The notes under the pieces were generated by a model. The model did not search any database. It had not been told where the DNA came from and saw only the letters and a program-made list of their open reading frames with translations. Below, piece after piece: positions 37,074-45,534 of a stretch of 64,000 nucleotides of DNA (positions within the stretch are counted from its first letter, which is position 1; each line of letters opens with the position of its first letter). Position numbers and translations under genes: made by a program. This stretch comes from Betaproteobacteria bacterium. GTDB lineage: Bacteria; Acidobacteriota; Terriglobia; Acidiferrales; UBA7541. Location: the NCBI GenBank assembly GCA_903970165.1, contig CAJCHZ010000047.1, forward strand, positions 124,001 through 188,000, in the 5' to 3' direction.

Positions 37074-38570
37074 CTATTGCCTATTGCGGTCGAGTTGTTC
37101 TTTTTGGGCCCGCGCCGCGGCTCGCCGCGCCGCAGCGGCGGAATCGCCGAAGATGGAAAACGACAAAGGGGCCGTCAGGGTAAGGCAGTGAATCGCGCCC
37201 TGCGACTTCGCCGCCTCCGTGGCTTCGATGGTCGCGATTTCAGCCTTCGGACCAAACGCGGACGCAATCTCTTTCAGCGCTGCGGCCTGTATATCCGTTT
37301 CATAATCCTTGAACGATGGAACAAGAATTTCTTTGTGCCCGTCCGAACCTTCTCGAACGAGGACATTTAACGTGCTCGGATAATACGTATGCCCGTTTGC
37401 GGGAATTTTCGGAAATGGCGAAGACACCGGCACCACTTCGTATCCCAGGCGTCGCAACCGTTCGGCATTCAATTCCATGGCCAATTCCGCTTCCATCGCC
37501 AGGTCGCGTTCCGGCGCGCTCAATCTGCTCCAATATTCCGCCGCAAATGGTTTTGAAAGATCGAACGAAGCGAGCAGAATTTTTTTGCCACCGGCGGGCA
37601 GCGCGAACATGTCAATGTGCTCAATCACCGGGCCTGGCAGCGACTCGAGATAGGTCACCTGCTTGCAGCCGCCGATTTTCTCCAGTTCCTGATCCACATT
37701 GATGTTTTGATCTTTGTTGCGCGAGAGAAGCACGCGCGTGGTCAGGCACCGGCCGTCGTCCAGCTTGAAAAGATTTCCTCCGTCGAGCGCGACCTGCGAG
37801 CTCTCATAGTGAAAATCGGGAGCCGCCAGAACCGCATCTGCTATATCGTATGCGGAATTTTCGTCGTTGGTCCGTTGTGGAGACGTTTCGTTCAGAAGCT
37901 GAGAAAATTCTTTCAGGACAAACAACTTGGCGTCAATGGCTGCCACCCCGGCTTTATGCGCGTCCGGCGTCGAGCCCTGGCCCAGCGTTTCCGGCTGATC
38001 CTCCTTCTGACGCATCTCCAGCAGCCTCAGCCGTGCTGTTTCCAATTCCTGAGCTTTCTCCCGCTTCGCTTCTTCCAATCGAAGATCGAAGTAACGCCAG
38101 TGAGCGACGTAGGCCGCTCCCCCGGCAGTTTCAATCTGCGGACCGAAATCGCGAATCCACACTCCGTCGTGCGCCACGACTTTGATGCGGATGACGTCGC
38201 TATGGAGCAGTTCGCATATGCGGAACTCTTCACATCGCTGCGCTACGGCGCTTTTCGTGGTTTCGTCAGGAGCCAGCAGCAGCACCGGTCCGAACTTGGC
38301 GGTTTCCCGGACAATATTCATCTGTGTCTCGAGCAGACGCTTCTCTACCTCGAGCTCCGATTCGGAATCGCCCAAAATTCCTTCGCCCACGTGGCGCCGG
38401 TGTTCCGCACGGGCATCCAAAGCTTCAAGCGCCAGCACCACGACATCGTTCGCCGCATGTTGCGCCGGAGCCGGCGCAGTTTGTGACCGAGCCACGCCAA
38501 CGGACAGAATCAAGCCCGCCAGAAGCAAGCGAACGGGGCGTGACAGCTTACGCTGAGTGCCGGCAATCAT
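37074..38570 (-). CDS. Exported agmatine/peptidyl-arginine deiminase-like protein
   Basis: 498 residues with a signal peptide ('PVRLLLAGLILSVGVARSQ'). Core motifs of the guanidine-modifying PAD/agmatine-deiminase family: 'HDGVWIRDFGPQ' (substrate-binding Asp), 'VALDGGNLFKL', 'PVIEHIDMFALP' (His) and the nucleophile in 'GAIHCLTLT' (Cys). Between the first two lies an unusual insertion of ~85 charged, helical residues ('RLEEAKREKAQELETARLRLLEMRQK'). Would hydrolyse a guanidinium group to a ureido group and ammonia in the periplasm or outside; substrate unknown. Start at 38570 is chosen because GGGAG precedes it; an ATG 12 codons upstream has no ribosome site. Lies between two PadR-ADOP modules. 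Confidence 0.85.
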   Translation of the reverse strand: MIAGTQRKLSRPVRLLLAGLILSVGVARSQTAPAPAQHAANDVVVLALEALDARAEHRRHVGEGILGDSESELEVEKRLLETQMNIVRETAKFGPVLLLAPDETTKSAVAQRCEEFRICELLHSDVIRIKVVAHDGVWIRDFGPQIETAGGAAYVAHWRYFDLRLEEAKREKAQELETARLRLLEMRQKEDQPETLGQGSTPDAHKAGVAAIDAKLFVLKEFSQLLNETSPQRTNDENSAYDIADAVLAAPDFHYESSQVALDGGNLFKLDDGRCLTTRVLLSRNKDQNINVDQELEKIGGCKQVTYLESLPGPVIEHIDMFALPAGGKKILLASFDLSKPFAAEYWSRLSAPERDLAMEAELAMELNAERLRRLGYEVVPVSSPFPKIPANGHTYYPSTLNVLVREGSDGHKEILVPSFKDYETDIQAAALKEIASAFGPKAEIATIEATEAAKSQGAIHCLTLTAPLSFSIFGDSAAAARRAAARAQKEQLDRNRQ

Positions 38571-38668
38571 GCGGTTCTCCCAACGATTCATTTTAACGGT
38601 TGCCAAGGAAATGAGAAATGGTTCCCGGAATACGTCAATTGGACCAGTGCGCGGCTTCCCCTTGTCAA

Positions 38669-38707
38669 ACTAGGAGAGGCGCGTTACACTCCTAGTTAGA
38701 CTAGGAG
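38669..38707. promoter_or_regulatory. ACTAGGAG repeats, candidate PadR operator
   Basis: ACTAGGAG at 38669-38676 and 38700-38707, and its inverse CTCCTAGT at 38689-38696. The last two form a perfect 8-bp inverted repeat with a 3-bp spacer. The GGAGG ribosome site of the PadR gene is part of the last repeat, so a bound repressor would cover it. Confidence 0.6.
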
Positions 38708-38717
38708 GCCACGCACC

Positions 38718-39059
38718 GTGGGCAAAACCGCAGAACTTCTTCCCGGCACGCTCGACATGCTGATTCTCAAAGCGGTGTCGTTGAAGCCCCTGCATGGATA
38801 CGGCGTATTGCAGCGCATCCGGCAGATTTCCAAGGATGCGCTGGAGATTCCACAGGGATCGTTATATCCGGCGCTTTACCGCTTGGAGCATCACGGTCTC
38901 ATCGCGGCCGACTGGGGACTCAGCGAGAACAACCGCCGCGCAAAGTTCTACACCTTGACCCCCGCGGGACGCCGCCGCCTGCGCGACGAAACCGAGGGCT
39001 GGAACCGGTTAACGTCCGCAATCGCCGCGGCTTTGAACGCGACGCCGGAGGAAGTCTGA
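38718..39059 (+). CDS. PadR-family transcriptional regulator (ADOP-linked)
   Basis: 113 residues: 'LLPGTLDMLILKAVSLKPLHGYGVLQRIRQI', 'PQGSLYPALYRLEHHGLIAADWG', 'NRRAKFYTLTPAGRRRLRDE'. GTG start with AGGAGG 8 nt upstream. Followed after one base by the ADOP start, so the two are co-translated. Three ACTAGGAG half sites precede it and probably allow autoregulation. Confidence 0.93.
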   Translation: MGKTAELLPGTLDMLILKAVSLKPLHGYGVLQRIRQISKDALEIPQGSLYPALYRLEHHGLIAADWGLSENNRRAKFYTLTPAGRRRLRDETEGWNRLTSAIAAALNATPEEV

Positions 39060-39060
39060 C

Positions 39061-41727
39061 ATGTTCAAACGCTTTCGTTCGCTGTTTCGAGCGCTCGCTC
39101 GGCGGCGCGATTTCGAAGATGGGATGTCTGAGGAGCTGCGCTTCCATATCGAGCAATCGACAGACGAACTGGTGCGCTCCGGCATGTCGCGGGAAGAAGC
39201 GGCACGCCAGATAAGGATGGAGATGGGCAACGTCGCCAATGTCAAAGAAGATTGCCGCGAGGCATTCGAGCTTCATTTCTTCGACGAGTTTCGCAGGCAG
39301 CTAAATTACGCCGCTCGTTTGCTGCGAAAGACGCCGGTTTTCACCATTACCGCGCTCCTGACTCTCGCTGTTTGTTTCGGCGCCAATCTGACGCTTTTTG
39401 CGGTGATTGACTCGGTGCTGCTCCGTCCGCTGCCGTTTCCCGAGCCCGGCCAGCTCGTCACCCTATTCAACACGTATCCGAAGGCCGGCGTCGAACGGGA
39501 CGGTTCCTCGCTGACCAACTACTACGAACGGCGCGGCCATATTTCCTCGTTCACGTCGCTCTCGATCTTTAGCTATGGTACGGAAATTATCGGTGAGGCA
39601 GGATCAACGGAACGCGCGCCCACTCTGCGAGTATCTCCCGAGTTTTTCTCTACTCTTGCGCTTGGCCCCGTGATGGGACGCAGTTTCACGGAAGAAGAAA
39701 CCACTTCTGAAACCGACCAGGTGGCCATTCTTTCCGACAGTTTTTGGCGAGAGCGATATAACGCTGACCCGCATGTGATCGGGAAGCAAGTTCGGGTAAA
39801 CAGTGTTCCGAGAACCATAATAGGCGTTCTGCCTCCCGACTTCCGTTTCCTCTCTTCCGACGCCCGCTTGTTTCTTCCCCTGGCATCGCGTCCCGAAGAT
39901 CGAACGCCCCTGCGGCGGCATGCCGGTGGAAATGTCATTCAAATGATTGCCCGTCTCAAACCGGGCCACACGCTCGCCCAGGCTCAGTCTGAACTCGACG
40001 CGCAGAATGCGGCGTTGGAGCTGGACGACCCGCAAGCCAAAATGATTGCGGATGCAGGCTTTCGGACTCTCGTGGTGCCGCTGCATGCCGACCACGTCGC
40101 CGCTATCCGTCCCACGCTATTGTTGTTGCAAGCAGGCGCGATTGGCCTGCTCCTGATCGGCGCAGTCAACTTGCTCAACCTTCTGTTGGTCCGCGCCAGC
40201 GGTCGAGCGAAAGAATTAGCTATTCGCCAGGCGCTGGGTGCGGGCCGGGGATATGTTGTGAGCGAAGTGTTGGTAGAGACGACTTTGCTCACTGTAACCG
40301 GAGGACTTCTCGGGCTCGCCGTCGGCGCCGTCGGAATCCAGCTCTTGCGCGTATGGGGTACGGATCGCCTCCCCTTGGGAGGTCGTATTGCCTTCGATGC
40401 GCGGTTGGCATTGGCCGCTCTCGCTGCAGCCATCTTGATGGGCTTCGTGTTCGCCGTGCCCGTGGCATGGTTCCATCTTCGCGGCCATCTGAACCATGCG
40501 CTGCAATCGGAAAGCCGCGGTGGAACCAGTGGCCGTGCCACGCAATTCCTTCGTCATGGCTTCATCGTGGCTCAGATTGCTTTAGCATTCGTGCTGCTGG
40601 CCGGAGCCGGCCTGCTGGGCCTCAGTCTTCAACGTGCGATGGCTGTTTCTCCGGGCTTCCAGTCCGACCACATCCTCGCTGGGCAGATATTGCTTCCCTG
40701 GGCCACGTATTCGGAAGGGGCTCGTCTGACGTTTGTGGAAAACTTGCTGGACAAGATCGGCCACTTGCCAGGAGTGATGTCGGCAGGTGTCGTCAACAAT
40801 GTGCCCTTCAGCGGCCACAGTGGAAAAAGCGCGGCCACCGTCGAGGGCTATACTCCCCGGCCTGGTGAATCCGCGCGAGGGCACTACTCTTACGGCGTCG
40901 GCGGCGACTACTTTCGCGCCATGGGTTTCTCTCTGCGGGCCGGACGATTCCTGACGGCCGACGATTCACGCCGCCCCCAGCGCGTCTGCGTTGTAGATGA
41001 AGATTTCGCGCGGTACTACTGGCCGAATGGCAATGCTATCGGACAAAGATTGTGGGACGGATCGGAGGGAGGCAAGGACAGCGAAGCCTTCACCGTTGTT
41101 GGTGTGGTCGGCGCGGCGAAACAAGTGGGGTTGACCGAAGACCAGGCGCAGGGCGCGATTTATTATCCCTATGAATTCCGTATCGGGGACAGTTTCTTCG
41201 TCACAGTGCGAACAAACTTTCCACCGGAGTCGCTGGGGCTGGCGCTGCAAAAGGCAGTTCGGCAAATCGACTCCGATATTCCGGTCAATGATGTCCGGTC
41301 CATGGATACCCGCATTGCCGATAGTCTTGTCGTGCGTCGCTCACCCGCACTGCTGGCCAGCATTTTCTCAGGCATAGCTTTATTGCTCACGGCCATCGGA
41401 ACTTATGGCGTGTTGAGTTTTGCGGTCGCGCAGCGTCGCCGCGAAATCGGTGTACGTATGGCCTTGGGGGCGCAACCTTCGCAGATCCGAACGCAGTTCT
41501 TGTTTCTCTCGTTGCGCTTGCTGTTCTGCGGAACCCTATTGGGAATGATGGGAGCATGGCAAGCCGGCCGGGCCATGCGTACAGTGCTTTTCCAGGTAGA
41601 ACCGCTTAGTCTGGCGATCCTCGCGGGCGCCGCGGGCATAATGGCAGCAGTGTGCCTCGTGGCTTGCTTGCTGCCGTCGCAACGCGCCGCGCGAATATCT
41701 CCGGTTGAGACTCTTGCAGAGGAGTAG
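39061..41727 (+). CDS. ADOP-family permease, PadR-linked
   Basis: 888 residues. Cytoplasmic extension (residues ~1-80, 'ELVRSGMSREEAARQIRMEMG'), first helix 'TITALLTLAVCFGANLTLFAVID', MacB-like domain, first FtsX unit ('LLQAGAIGLLLIGAVNLLNLLLVRASGRAKELAIRQALG'), second MacB-like domain and final FtsX unit ('LASIFSGIALLLTAIGTYGVLSFAVAQRRREIGVRMALG'). One base separates it from the PadR stop. No ATPase adjoins. Confidence 0.95.
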   Translation: MFKRFRSLFRALARRRDFEDGMSEELRFHIEQSTDELVRSGMSREEAARQIRMEMGNVANVKEDCREAFELHFFDEFRRQLNYAARLLRKTPVFTITALLTLAVCFGANLTLFAVIDSVLLRPLPFPEPGQLVTLFNTYPKAGVERDGSSLTNYYERRGHISSFTSLSIFSYGTEIIGEAGSTERAPTLRVSPEFFSTLALGPVMGRSFTEEETTSETDQVAILSDSFWRERYNADPHVIGKQVRVNSVPRTIIGVLPPDFRFLSSDARLFLPLASRPEDRTPLRRHAGGNVIQMIARLKPGHTLAQAQSELDAQNAALELDDPQAKMIADAGFRTLVVPLHADHVAAIRPTLLLLQAGAIGLLLIGAVNLLNLLLVRASGRAKELAIRQALGAGRGYVVSEVLVETTLLTVTGGLLGLAVGAVGIQLLRVWGTDRLPLGGRIAFDARLALAALAAAILMGFVFAVPVAWFHLRGHLNHALQSESRGGTSGRATQFLRHGFIVAQIALAFVLLAGAGLLGLSLQRAMAVSPGFQSDHILAGQILLPWATYSEGARLTFVENLLDKIGHLPGVMSAGVVNNVPFSGHSGKSAATVEGYTPRPGESARGHYSYGVGGDYFRAMGFSLRAGRFLTADDSRRPQRVCVVDEDFARYYWPNGNAIGQRLWDGSEGGKDSEAFTVVGVVGAAKQVGLTEDQAQGAIYYPYEFRIGDSFFVTVRTNFPPESLGLALQKAVRQIDSDIPVNDVRSMDTRIADSLVVRRSPALLASIFSGIALLLTAIGTYGVLSFAVAQRRREIGVRMALGAQPSQIRTQFLFLSLRLLFCGTLLGMMGAWQAGRAMRTVLFQVEPLSLAILAGAAGIMAAVCLVACLLPSQRAARISPVETLAEE

Positions 41728-41838
41728 TGAGGCGGTTTCGACTCGAGGAGGCAATTTGTCGCCGATTTCGTAACCCGGCTTGTTGAACTCCTCGCCCAGA
41801 TATCCGAAATCAGCGAGCGGTTCGGATCAGCCTCGGCT

Positions 41839-41943
41839 TCATTGAAGCCCGATCCGGTCAAATTCCTTGCGCAAGGCTAGACTGTCGAGACTCGATAGTG
41901 GCAAGCCAGCAAAGGATTTATTCTGCGGTCGAGCAGCAGGACG
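41839..41943 (-). pseudogene. Duplicated 3' end of arsC
   Basis: About 105 bp closely matching the end of arsC (42696-42811) on the same strand, up to and including the stop: the reading frame gives 'LPLSSLDSLALRKEFDRIGLQ' against 'LPLSSLDSLAVRKEVDRIGCQ' in arsC. Upstream it is frameshifted and then unrelated. It lies just beyond the aquaporin gene, so the aquaporin is bracketed by a real arsC and an arsC tail. Confidence 0.75.
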
Positions 41944-41997
41944 TTTGGCAACACTGCGCGACCTCAATCTGAGGCCCGAAATCGCGTGGCGCTAGCT

Positions 41998-42699
41998 CTA
42001 CCCGTCAGGAATAAACGGCGACTCCCTGGAGTCAGGAGGCAAACTCGCCATCAGCCAGCGAAAAAGTATTGTACCCGCTATTCCTCCTGCGACCTGGGCC
42101 ACAATAAAGAGAGCTACATCAGGAAGCCGGATTCCAGAAAAGGTGTCACTCATTGACCGCGCAATGGTTACTGCCGGGTTTGCGAATGAGGTTGACGCCG
42201 TGAACCAATAGGCTGCCGTAATATATCCTCCTACAGCGAAGGAAATAAGATTGGGATGCGACCGAGTGCATCCCGAAATCACACACATGAGTCCAAACGT
42301 GGCGATGAATTCGCTCAACCATTGAGCCGGACCGCTGCGGACATGGTGGGAAAGAGAAACCAGCCGCAAACCAAACATGGCGTTTGCCGCCATGGCTCCG
42401 CAAATTCCGCCAATAATTTGACCAACGACATACGGAAGGATCTCAGCGCGCGCCAGCCCTCCCTCCATGGCGCTTGCAACCGATACGACAGGGTTGAGGT
42501 GGGCGCCTGAAATAGGACCAAAAGTGAGTATCAGGGCCACGAGAGTGGCGCCGGTGGCGATTGTATTGGCAAGAAGTGCCAGACCAGTGTTCCCGCCGCA
42601 TAAGCGCTCGGCCATGATGCCCGAACCGACGACGCCTGCCACCAGTAACATGGTGCCAAGGAACTCCGCCACAACTCGAGCAGCCAGTCGCGGCCTCAT
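41998..42699 (-). CDS. aqpS: MIP-family aquaporin of ars operon (AqpS-like)
   Basis: 233 residues, six-helix channel with two NPA-type boxes: 'ISGAHLNPVVSVASAM' (variant NPV) and 'TSFANPAVTIARSM' (NPA). In an arsenic operon such channels act as arsenite exit routes, as AqpS in Sinorhizobium meliloti; the symbol is by context. The start overlaps the arsC stop (ATGA), so it is co-translated. No ArsB or Acr3 pump is seen. The first NPA is changed to NPV, as in some glyceroporin-like members. Confidence 0.88.
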   Translation of the reverse strand: MRPRLAARVVAEFLGTMLLVAGVVGSGIMAERLCGGNTGLALLANTIATGATLVALILTFGPISGAHLNPVVSVASAMEGGLARAEILPYVVGQIIGGICGAMAANAMFGLRLVSLSHHVRSGPAQWLSEFIATFGLMCVISGCTRSHPNLISFAVGGYITAAYWFTASTSFANPAVTIARSMSDTFSGIRLPDVALFIVAQVAGGIAGTILFRWLMASLPPDSRESPFIPDG

Positions 42700-43187
42700 T
42701 GACAGCCTATCCGGTCAACTTCCTTGCGCACGGCCAGACTGTCGAGACTGGAGAGCGGCAAAGCCAGCAACAGATTTATTCTGCGGTCGAGAAGCAGGAA
42801 CGCATCCCGGAAGGCACGCTCGATTTGTTCCGGCGTACCCGAAACGTGCGCGGGATCGGCTACGCCCCAATGCGCTGTTATCGGTTGGCCCGGCCAGACC
42901 GGGCAGGCTTCCTTAGCCGCGTTATCGCAAACCGTGAAGACAAAATCCATCTTCGGGGCTCCGGGTTGCGCGAACTCCGCCCAATCCTTGCTACGCAAAC
43001 CGTCGGTCGGCAGTTTTGCTATTTCAAGCTGCCTTAGTGCTTCCGCCCGAACCAGCCCGGTAGGATGACTTCCCGCGCTGTAAGCGGTGAAATTGGGCTT
43101 TCCCTTCGCGTTTAGTATGGCTTCGGCCATGATCGAGCGCGCGGAATTTCCCGTGCAGAGAAACAGAGCGTTGTAATGTTTTGACAT
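42696..43187 (-). CDS. arsC: Arsenate reductase, low-molecular-weight phosphatase type
   Basis: 163 residues. 'ALFLCTGNSARSIMAEAILN' carries the CX5R phosphate loop, and 'FVFTVCDNAAKEACPVWPG' supplies the redox cysteine pair of thioredoxin-coupled ArsC. Reduces arsenate to arsenite. The ATG at 43187 begins right before the first strand; a GTG at 43244 overlapping the arsM end is an alternative. Its 3' end is duplicated at 41839-41943. Confidence 0.93.
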   Translation of the reverse strand: MSKHYNALFLCTGNSARSIMAEAILNAKGKPNFTAYSAGSHPTGLVRAEALRQLEIAKLPTDGLRSKDWAEFAQPGAPKMDFVFTVCDNAAKEACPVWPGQPITAHWGVADPAHVSGTPEQIERAFRDAFLLLDRRINLLLALPLSSLDSLAVRKEVDRIGCQ

Positions 43188-43215
43188 AAGCGCTAGTTCA
43201 GCACGCTGGACCGCG

Positions 43216-44061
43216 TCATTCTTTGGCGGCTGGCTTGACCGCACGAACGAACGCGCTCATGAATTTGCCGTCCACTTGGGGCGCAATGGCGTCGGCATCA
43301 ATTCCTGCAGTTGCCAGAAATTCCCTCGCATCCGCAGCTCGATAGATTCGCGTTGGTTCCAAATCCACTTGCTCGAATCCCGCTGCCTGCAATTTGTTCC
43401 GATAATCTGCCGCGTCGAGCGCTCCCGCGACGCAGCCAACCCACAGAAGCACGCTCTCGCGGATTTCGGGAAGAATTTCGCCGCGAGTCACTACATCCGA
43501 TACCGCGAATCGGCCTCCGGGCTTCAGCACCCGGAATGCCTCGCGCAATACCTGTGCTTTGTCCGCCGAAAGATTGATCACGCAATTCGAAATGATCACA
43601 TCCACGCTGTTATCCGGAAGCGGGATGTGTTCAATTTCACCTCGCAGGAACTCGACATTCTCAGCGCCCGCTTTTTTCTTGTTTTCATTTGCTAATGCCA
43701 ACATTTCATCCGTCATGTCCAGACCGTACGCCTTCCCGGTTGGACCGACTCTTTTCGCCGAAAGAAGCACGTCAATGCCGCCGCCAGATCCCAGATCGAG
43801 CACCGTCTCACCCGCATTCAGTTTCGCCAGCGCCGTGGGGTTTCCGCAGCCGAGCGAAGCAAGCATCGCCTCTTCTGGAATTTGGTTCGCCTGGTTTGCG
43901 TCGTAGAGATTCGAAGTAATCGGGTCGGGACAACCGCAAGACGTGGAAGCTCCGCAGCATGAACTGCCACCCGACTGCGCGCGAAGTGCCGCCTGGCCAT
44001 ATTTTTCTCTGACGGTTTCCTTGATATTCGTCTCACCCACGATTTTCCCTCCTACCTGCAT
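43216..44061 (-). CDS. arsM: Arsenite S-adenosylmethionine methyltransferase
   Basis: 281 residues. SAM-binding motif '[37 protein letters not shown]', cysteine-rich N-terminus ('[17 protein letters not shown]'), and the conserved cysteines in '[14 protein letters not shown]' and '[12 protein letters not shown]' that coordinate arsenite. Methylates As(III) to mono-, di- and trimethyl products. Starts inside the last codons of arsR (10-nt overlap), so it is coupled to it. Confidence 0.95.
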   Translation of the reverse strand: MQVGGKIVGETNIKETVREKYGQAALRAQSGGSSCCGASTSCGCPDPITSNLYDANQANQIPEEAMLASLGCGNPTALAKLNAGETVLDLGSGGGIDVLLSAKRVGPTGKAYGLDMTDEMLALANENKKKAGAENVEFLRGEIEHIPLPDNSVDVIISNCVINLSADKAQVLREAFRVLKPGGRFAVSDVVTRGEILPEIRESVLLWVGCVAGALDAADYRNKLQAAGFEQVDLEPTRIYRAADAREFLATAGIDADAIAPQVDGKFMSAFVRAVKPAAKE

Positions 44062-44396
44062 ATCTGGATAATTTCTTTGGGTTTCAAAGCTTTATTCCGC
44101 GTGCAGCATTCCGCGTAAAGAAAACGCAGCAATTCCTGGAGAGCTTCCGTGTTGGCCGTGTACCGCAGGAAAGTGCTCTCCCGCTGGACGTTCACCAGCC
44201 CCTCGCTTTTCAGTTTGTCGAGATGGTGGGAAAGTGTTGAACTGGGAATGTCCAGTTCTTCCTGAATATCCCCGACGACCAGCCCTTCAGGATGTGCGGA
44301 AAGAAGAGCCTGCATGATTCGCAGGCGCGCTTCGGTTCCCATCGCGGAAAACATGTCGGCGTACCGAACTACCTGATCGCTGCTAGTATTGTTCAT
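44052..44396 (-). CDS. arsR: Arsenic-responsive ArsR repressor
   Basis: 114 residues, winged helix ('MGTEARLRIMQALLSAHPEGLVVGDIQEELDIPSSTLSHHLDKLKSEGLV'). Three C-terminal cysteines, Cys97 and Cys98 ('YAECCTRNK') and Cys113, resemble the As(III) site of the Acidithiobacillus-type ArsR. First gene of arsR-arsM-arsC-aqp. The ATG at 44396 sits in the operator and has no ribosome site; a perfect -35 TTGACA (44426-44431, minus strand) would place transcription start near the ATG, suggesting a leaderless transcript. An alternative start is 44426. Confidence 0.92.
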   Translation of the reverse strand: MNNTSSDQVVRYADMFSAMGTEARLRIMQALLSAHPEGLVVGDIQEELDIPSSTLSHHLDKLKSEGLVNVQRESTFLRYTANTEALQELLRFLYAECCTRNKALKPKEIIQICR

Positions 44397-44419
44397 ATTT
44401 CGAGAATTGCAGAAATATG
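44394..44419. promoter_or_regulatory. ArsR operator overlapping arsR start
   Basis: Perfect 8-bp inverted repeat CATATTTC (44394-44401) and GAAATATG (44412-44419), 10-bp spacer, covering the proposed start codon and promoter of arsR. Position and symmetry are typical for ArsR autoregulation. Confidence 0.65.
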
Positions 44420-44595
44420 GAAACATGTCAAGGAAAATACAGAAACCGTTCCGATGGGAATCCGCTTATTTTACTGGGTAGGCTGTTGTTAGGAAAAATC
44501 GGCCGGTTCGACAAGGCAAGCGGGAAGCCGAAAGCAGGTTCACCCGGAAGCGGGACTGGCGCTCTCCTTTACGCAGGTCGACGCTGCCCCGCAGG

Positions 44596-45534
44596 TCACT
44601 TTTTAATCGCGACGCCTTTGCGCGGAATAAAAATTGTGCCCGGCGGCGTAATCTTGTTCACCACGGAAAAATTACGCTGGTTCAAGGCGATGGCCATACG
44701 CCCCCGCGAATCAACGTAAAGCAGCGGATCGCCAACCGGCACATCCATGAATGTCTTCACGTAAGGCACGCTGAACGGCTTCTTATCCAGTTGTACGATG
44801 ATCTTGTCGCCGAGTTCGTAGCCCAGTTTCTTGAATTCCTCGGCCGGGATGTCTGTGATGAGCGAACCGTAGGGATCATCCAAAGCAATAACGTCCCCGT
44901 CGATTCCGTTTTCGGAAGTTTTGGAAAGTTTTGGCGTCAATTGCACGAGTTGCGCTAGCGGTGGTCCTGCTTGCGTGTAGTCCCAGCCTTCGGCGAGATG
45001 CGCTGCCGACGGCGAAAAAATATCGCGTCCGTGAAATGTCGAAGAAACCTGCGGCTGTAGCATCCAGGCTGTGTTGGTGATTTCTCTCGCGGAGTCAAAG
45101 CCGTCCCGCTCGATCACCGGGGTAATGATTCCATTGTCGGGCAGCACAAAATACTGCCCCTTCTTTGATTTGACGATGATCGCTTTACGCGAGGTGCCGA
45201 CTCCCGGATCCACCACCACAAGAAAGACTGTGCCAGAGGGATAGTACGGCGTAACACCCGCTAAAAATCGCGCTGCTTCTTCAATCTGGAAGGGGGTCAC
45301 CTGGTGGGTAATGTCCATCACCCGCGCATTCGGTGCAATGCCCACAATCACCGCCTTACACAGCGCGACCGCGTCGTTGGCGACGCCGAAATCCGTCATG
45401 AACACAATGGTGGGCCGCGCCGTCGCGCCGGCCGGTCCGTTCGCCCCCTTTTCAGCGGGAGCCTTTGCACATGCAAAACAAAAAGCCACGCTCGCAAGAA
45501 TGGAAAGTAGGAAAGAACGATCGCGCAATGACAT
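44596..45534 (-). CDS. SAM hydroxide adenosyltransferase-family protein (DUF62) with signal peptide
   Basis: 312 residues. Family motifs: 'IVFMTDFGVANDAV', 'NARVMDITHQVTPFQIEEAARFLA', 'VFLVVVDPGVGTSRKAIIV', 'VLPDNGIITPVIE' and 'STFHGRDIFSPSAAHLA'. This family hydrolyses S-adenosylmethionine to adenosine and methionine and is related to fluorinase/chlorinase. Unusually it begins with an export signal ('FLLSILASVAFCFACA') followed by a Gly/Ala linker. A normal signal-peptidase site near 'ACA' is seen rather than a good lipobox. Good AGGAG before the ATG. Function outside the cytoplasm unclear. Confidence 0.88.
   Translation of the reverse strand: MSLRDRSFLLSILASVAFCFACAKAPAEKGANGPAGATARPTIVFMTDFGVANDAVALCKAVIVGIAPNARVMDITHQVTPFQIEEAARFLAGVTPYYPSGTVFLVVVDPGVGTSRKAIIVKSKKGQYFVLPDNGIITPVIERDGFDSAREITNTAWMLQPQVSSTFHGRDIFSPSAAHLAEGWDYTQAGPPLAQLVQLTPKLSKTSENGIDGDVIALDDPYGSLITDIPAEEFKKLGYELGDKIIVQLDKKPFSVPYVKTFMDVPVGDPLLYVDSRGRMAIALNQRNFSVVNKITPPGTIFIPRKGVAIKK

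Noticed and set aside
37074..38570. Considered as part of a PadR-ADOP operon
   Set aside because: It is separated from both PadR genes by inverted-repeat promoter regions and ends before the operator of the leftward module, so it is probably an independent transcript.
41998..42699. Considered as a general water or glycerol channel
   Set aside because: Its coupled position after arsC and arsM makes an arsenic role more likely, though specificity cannot be read from sequence alone.
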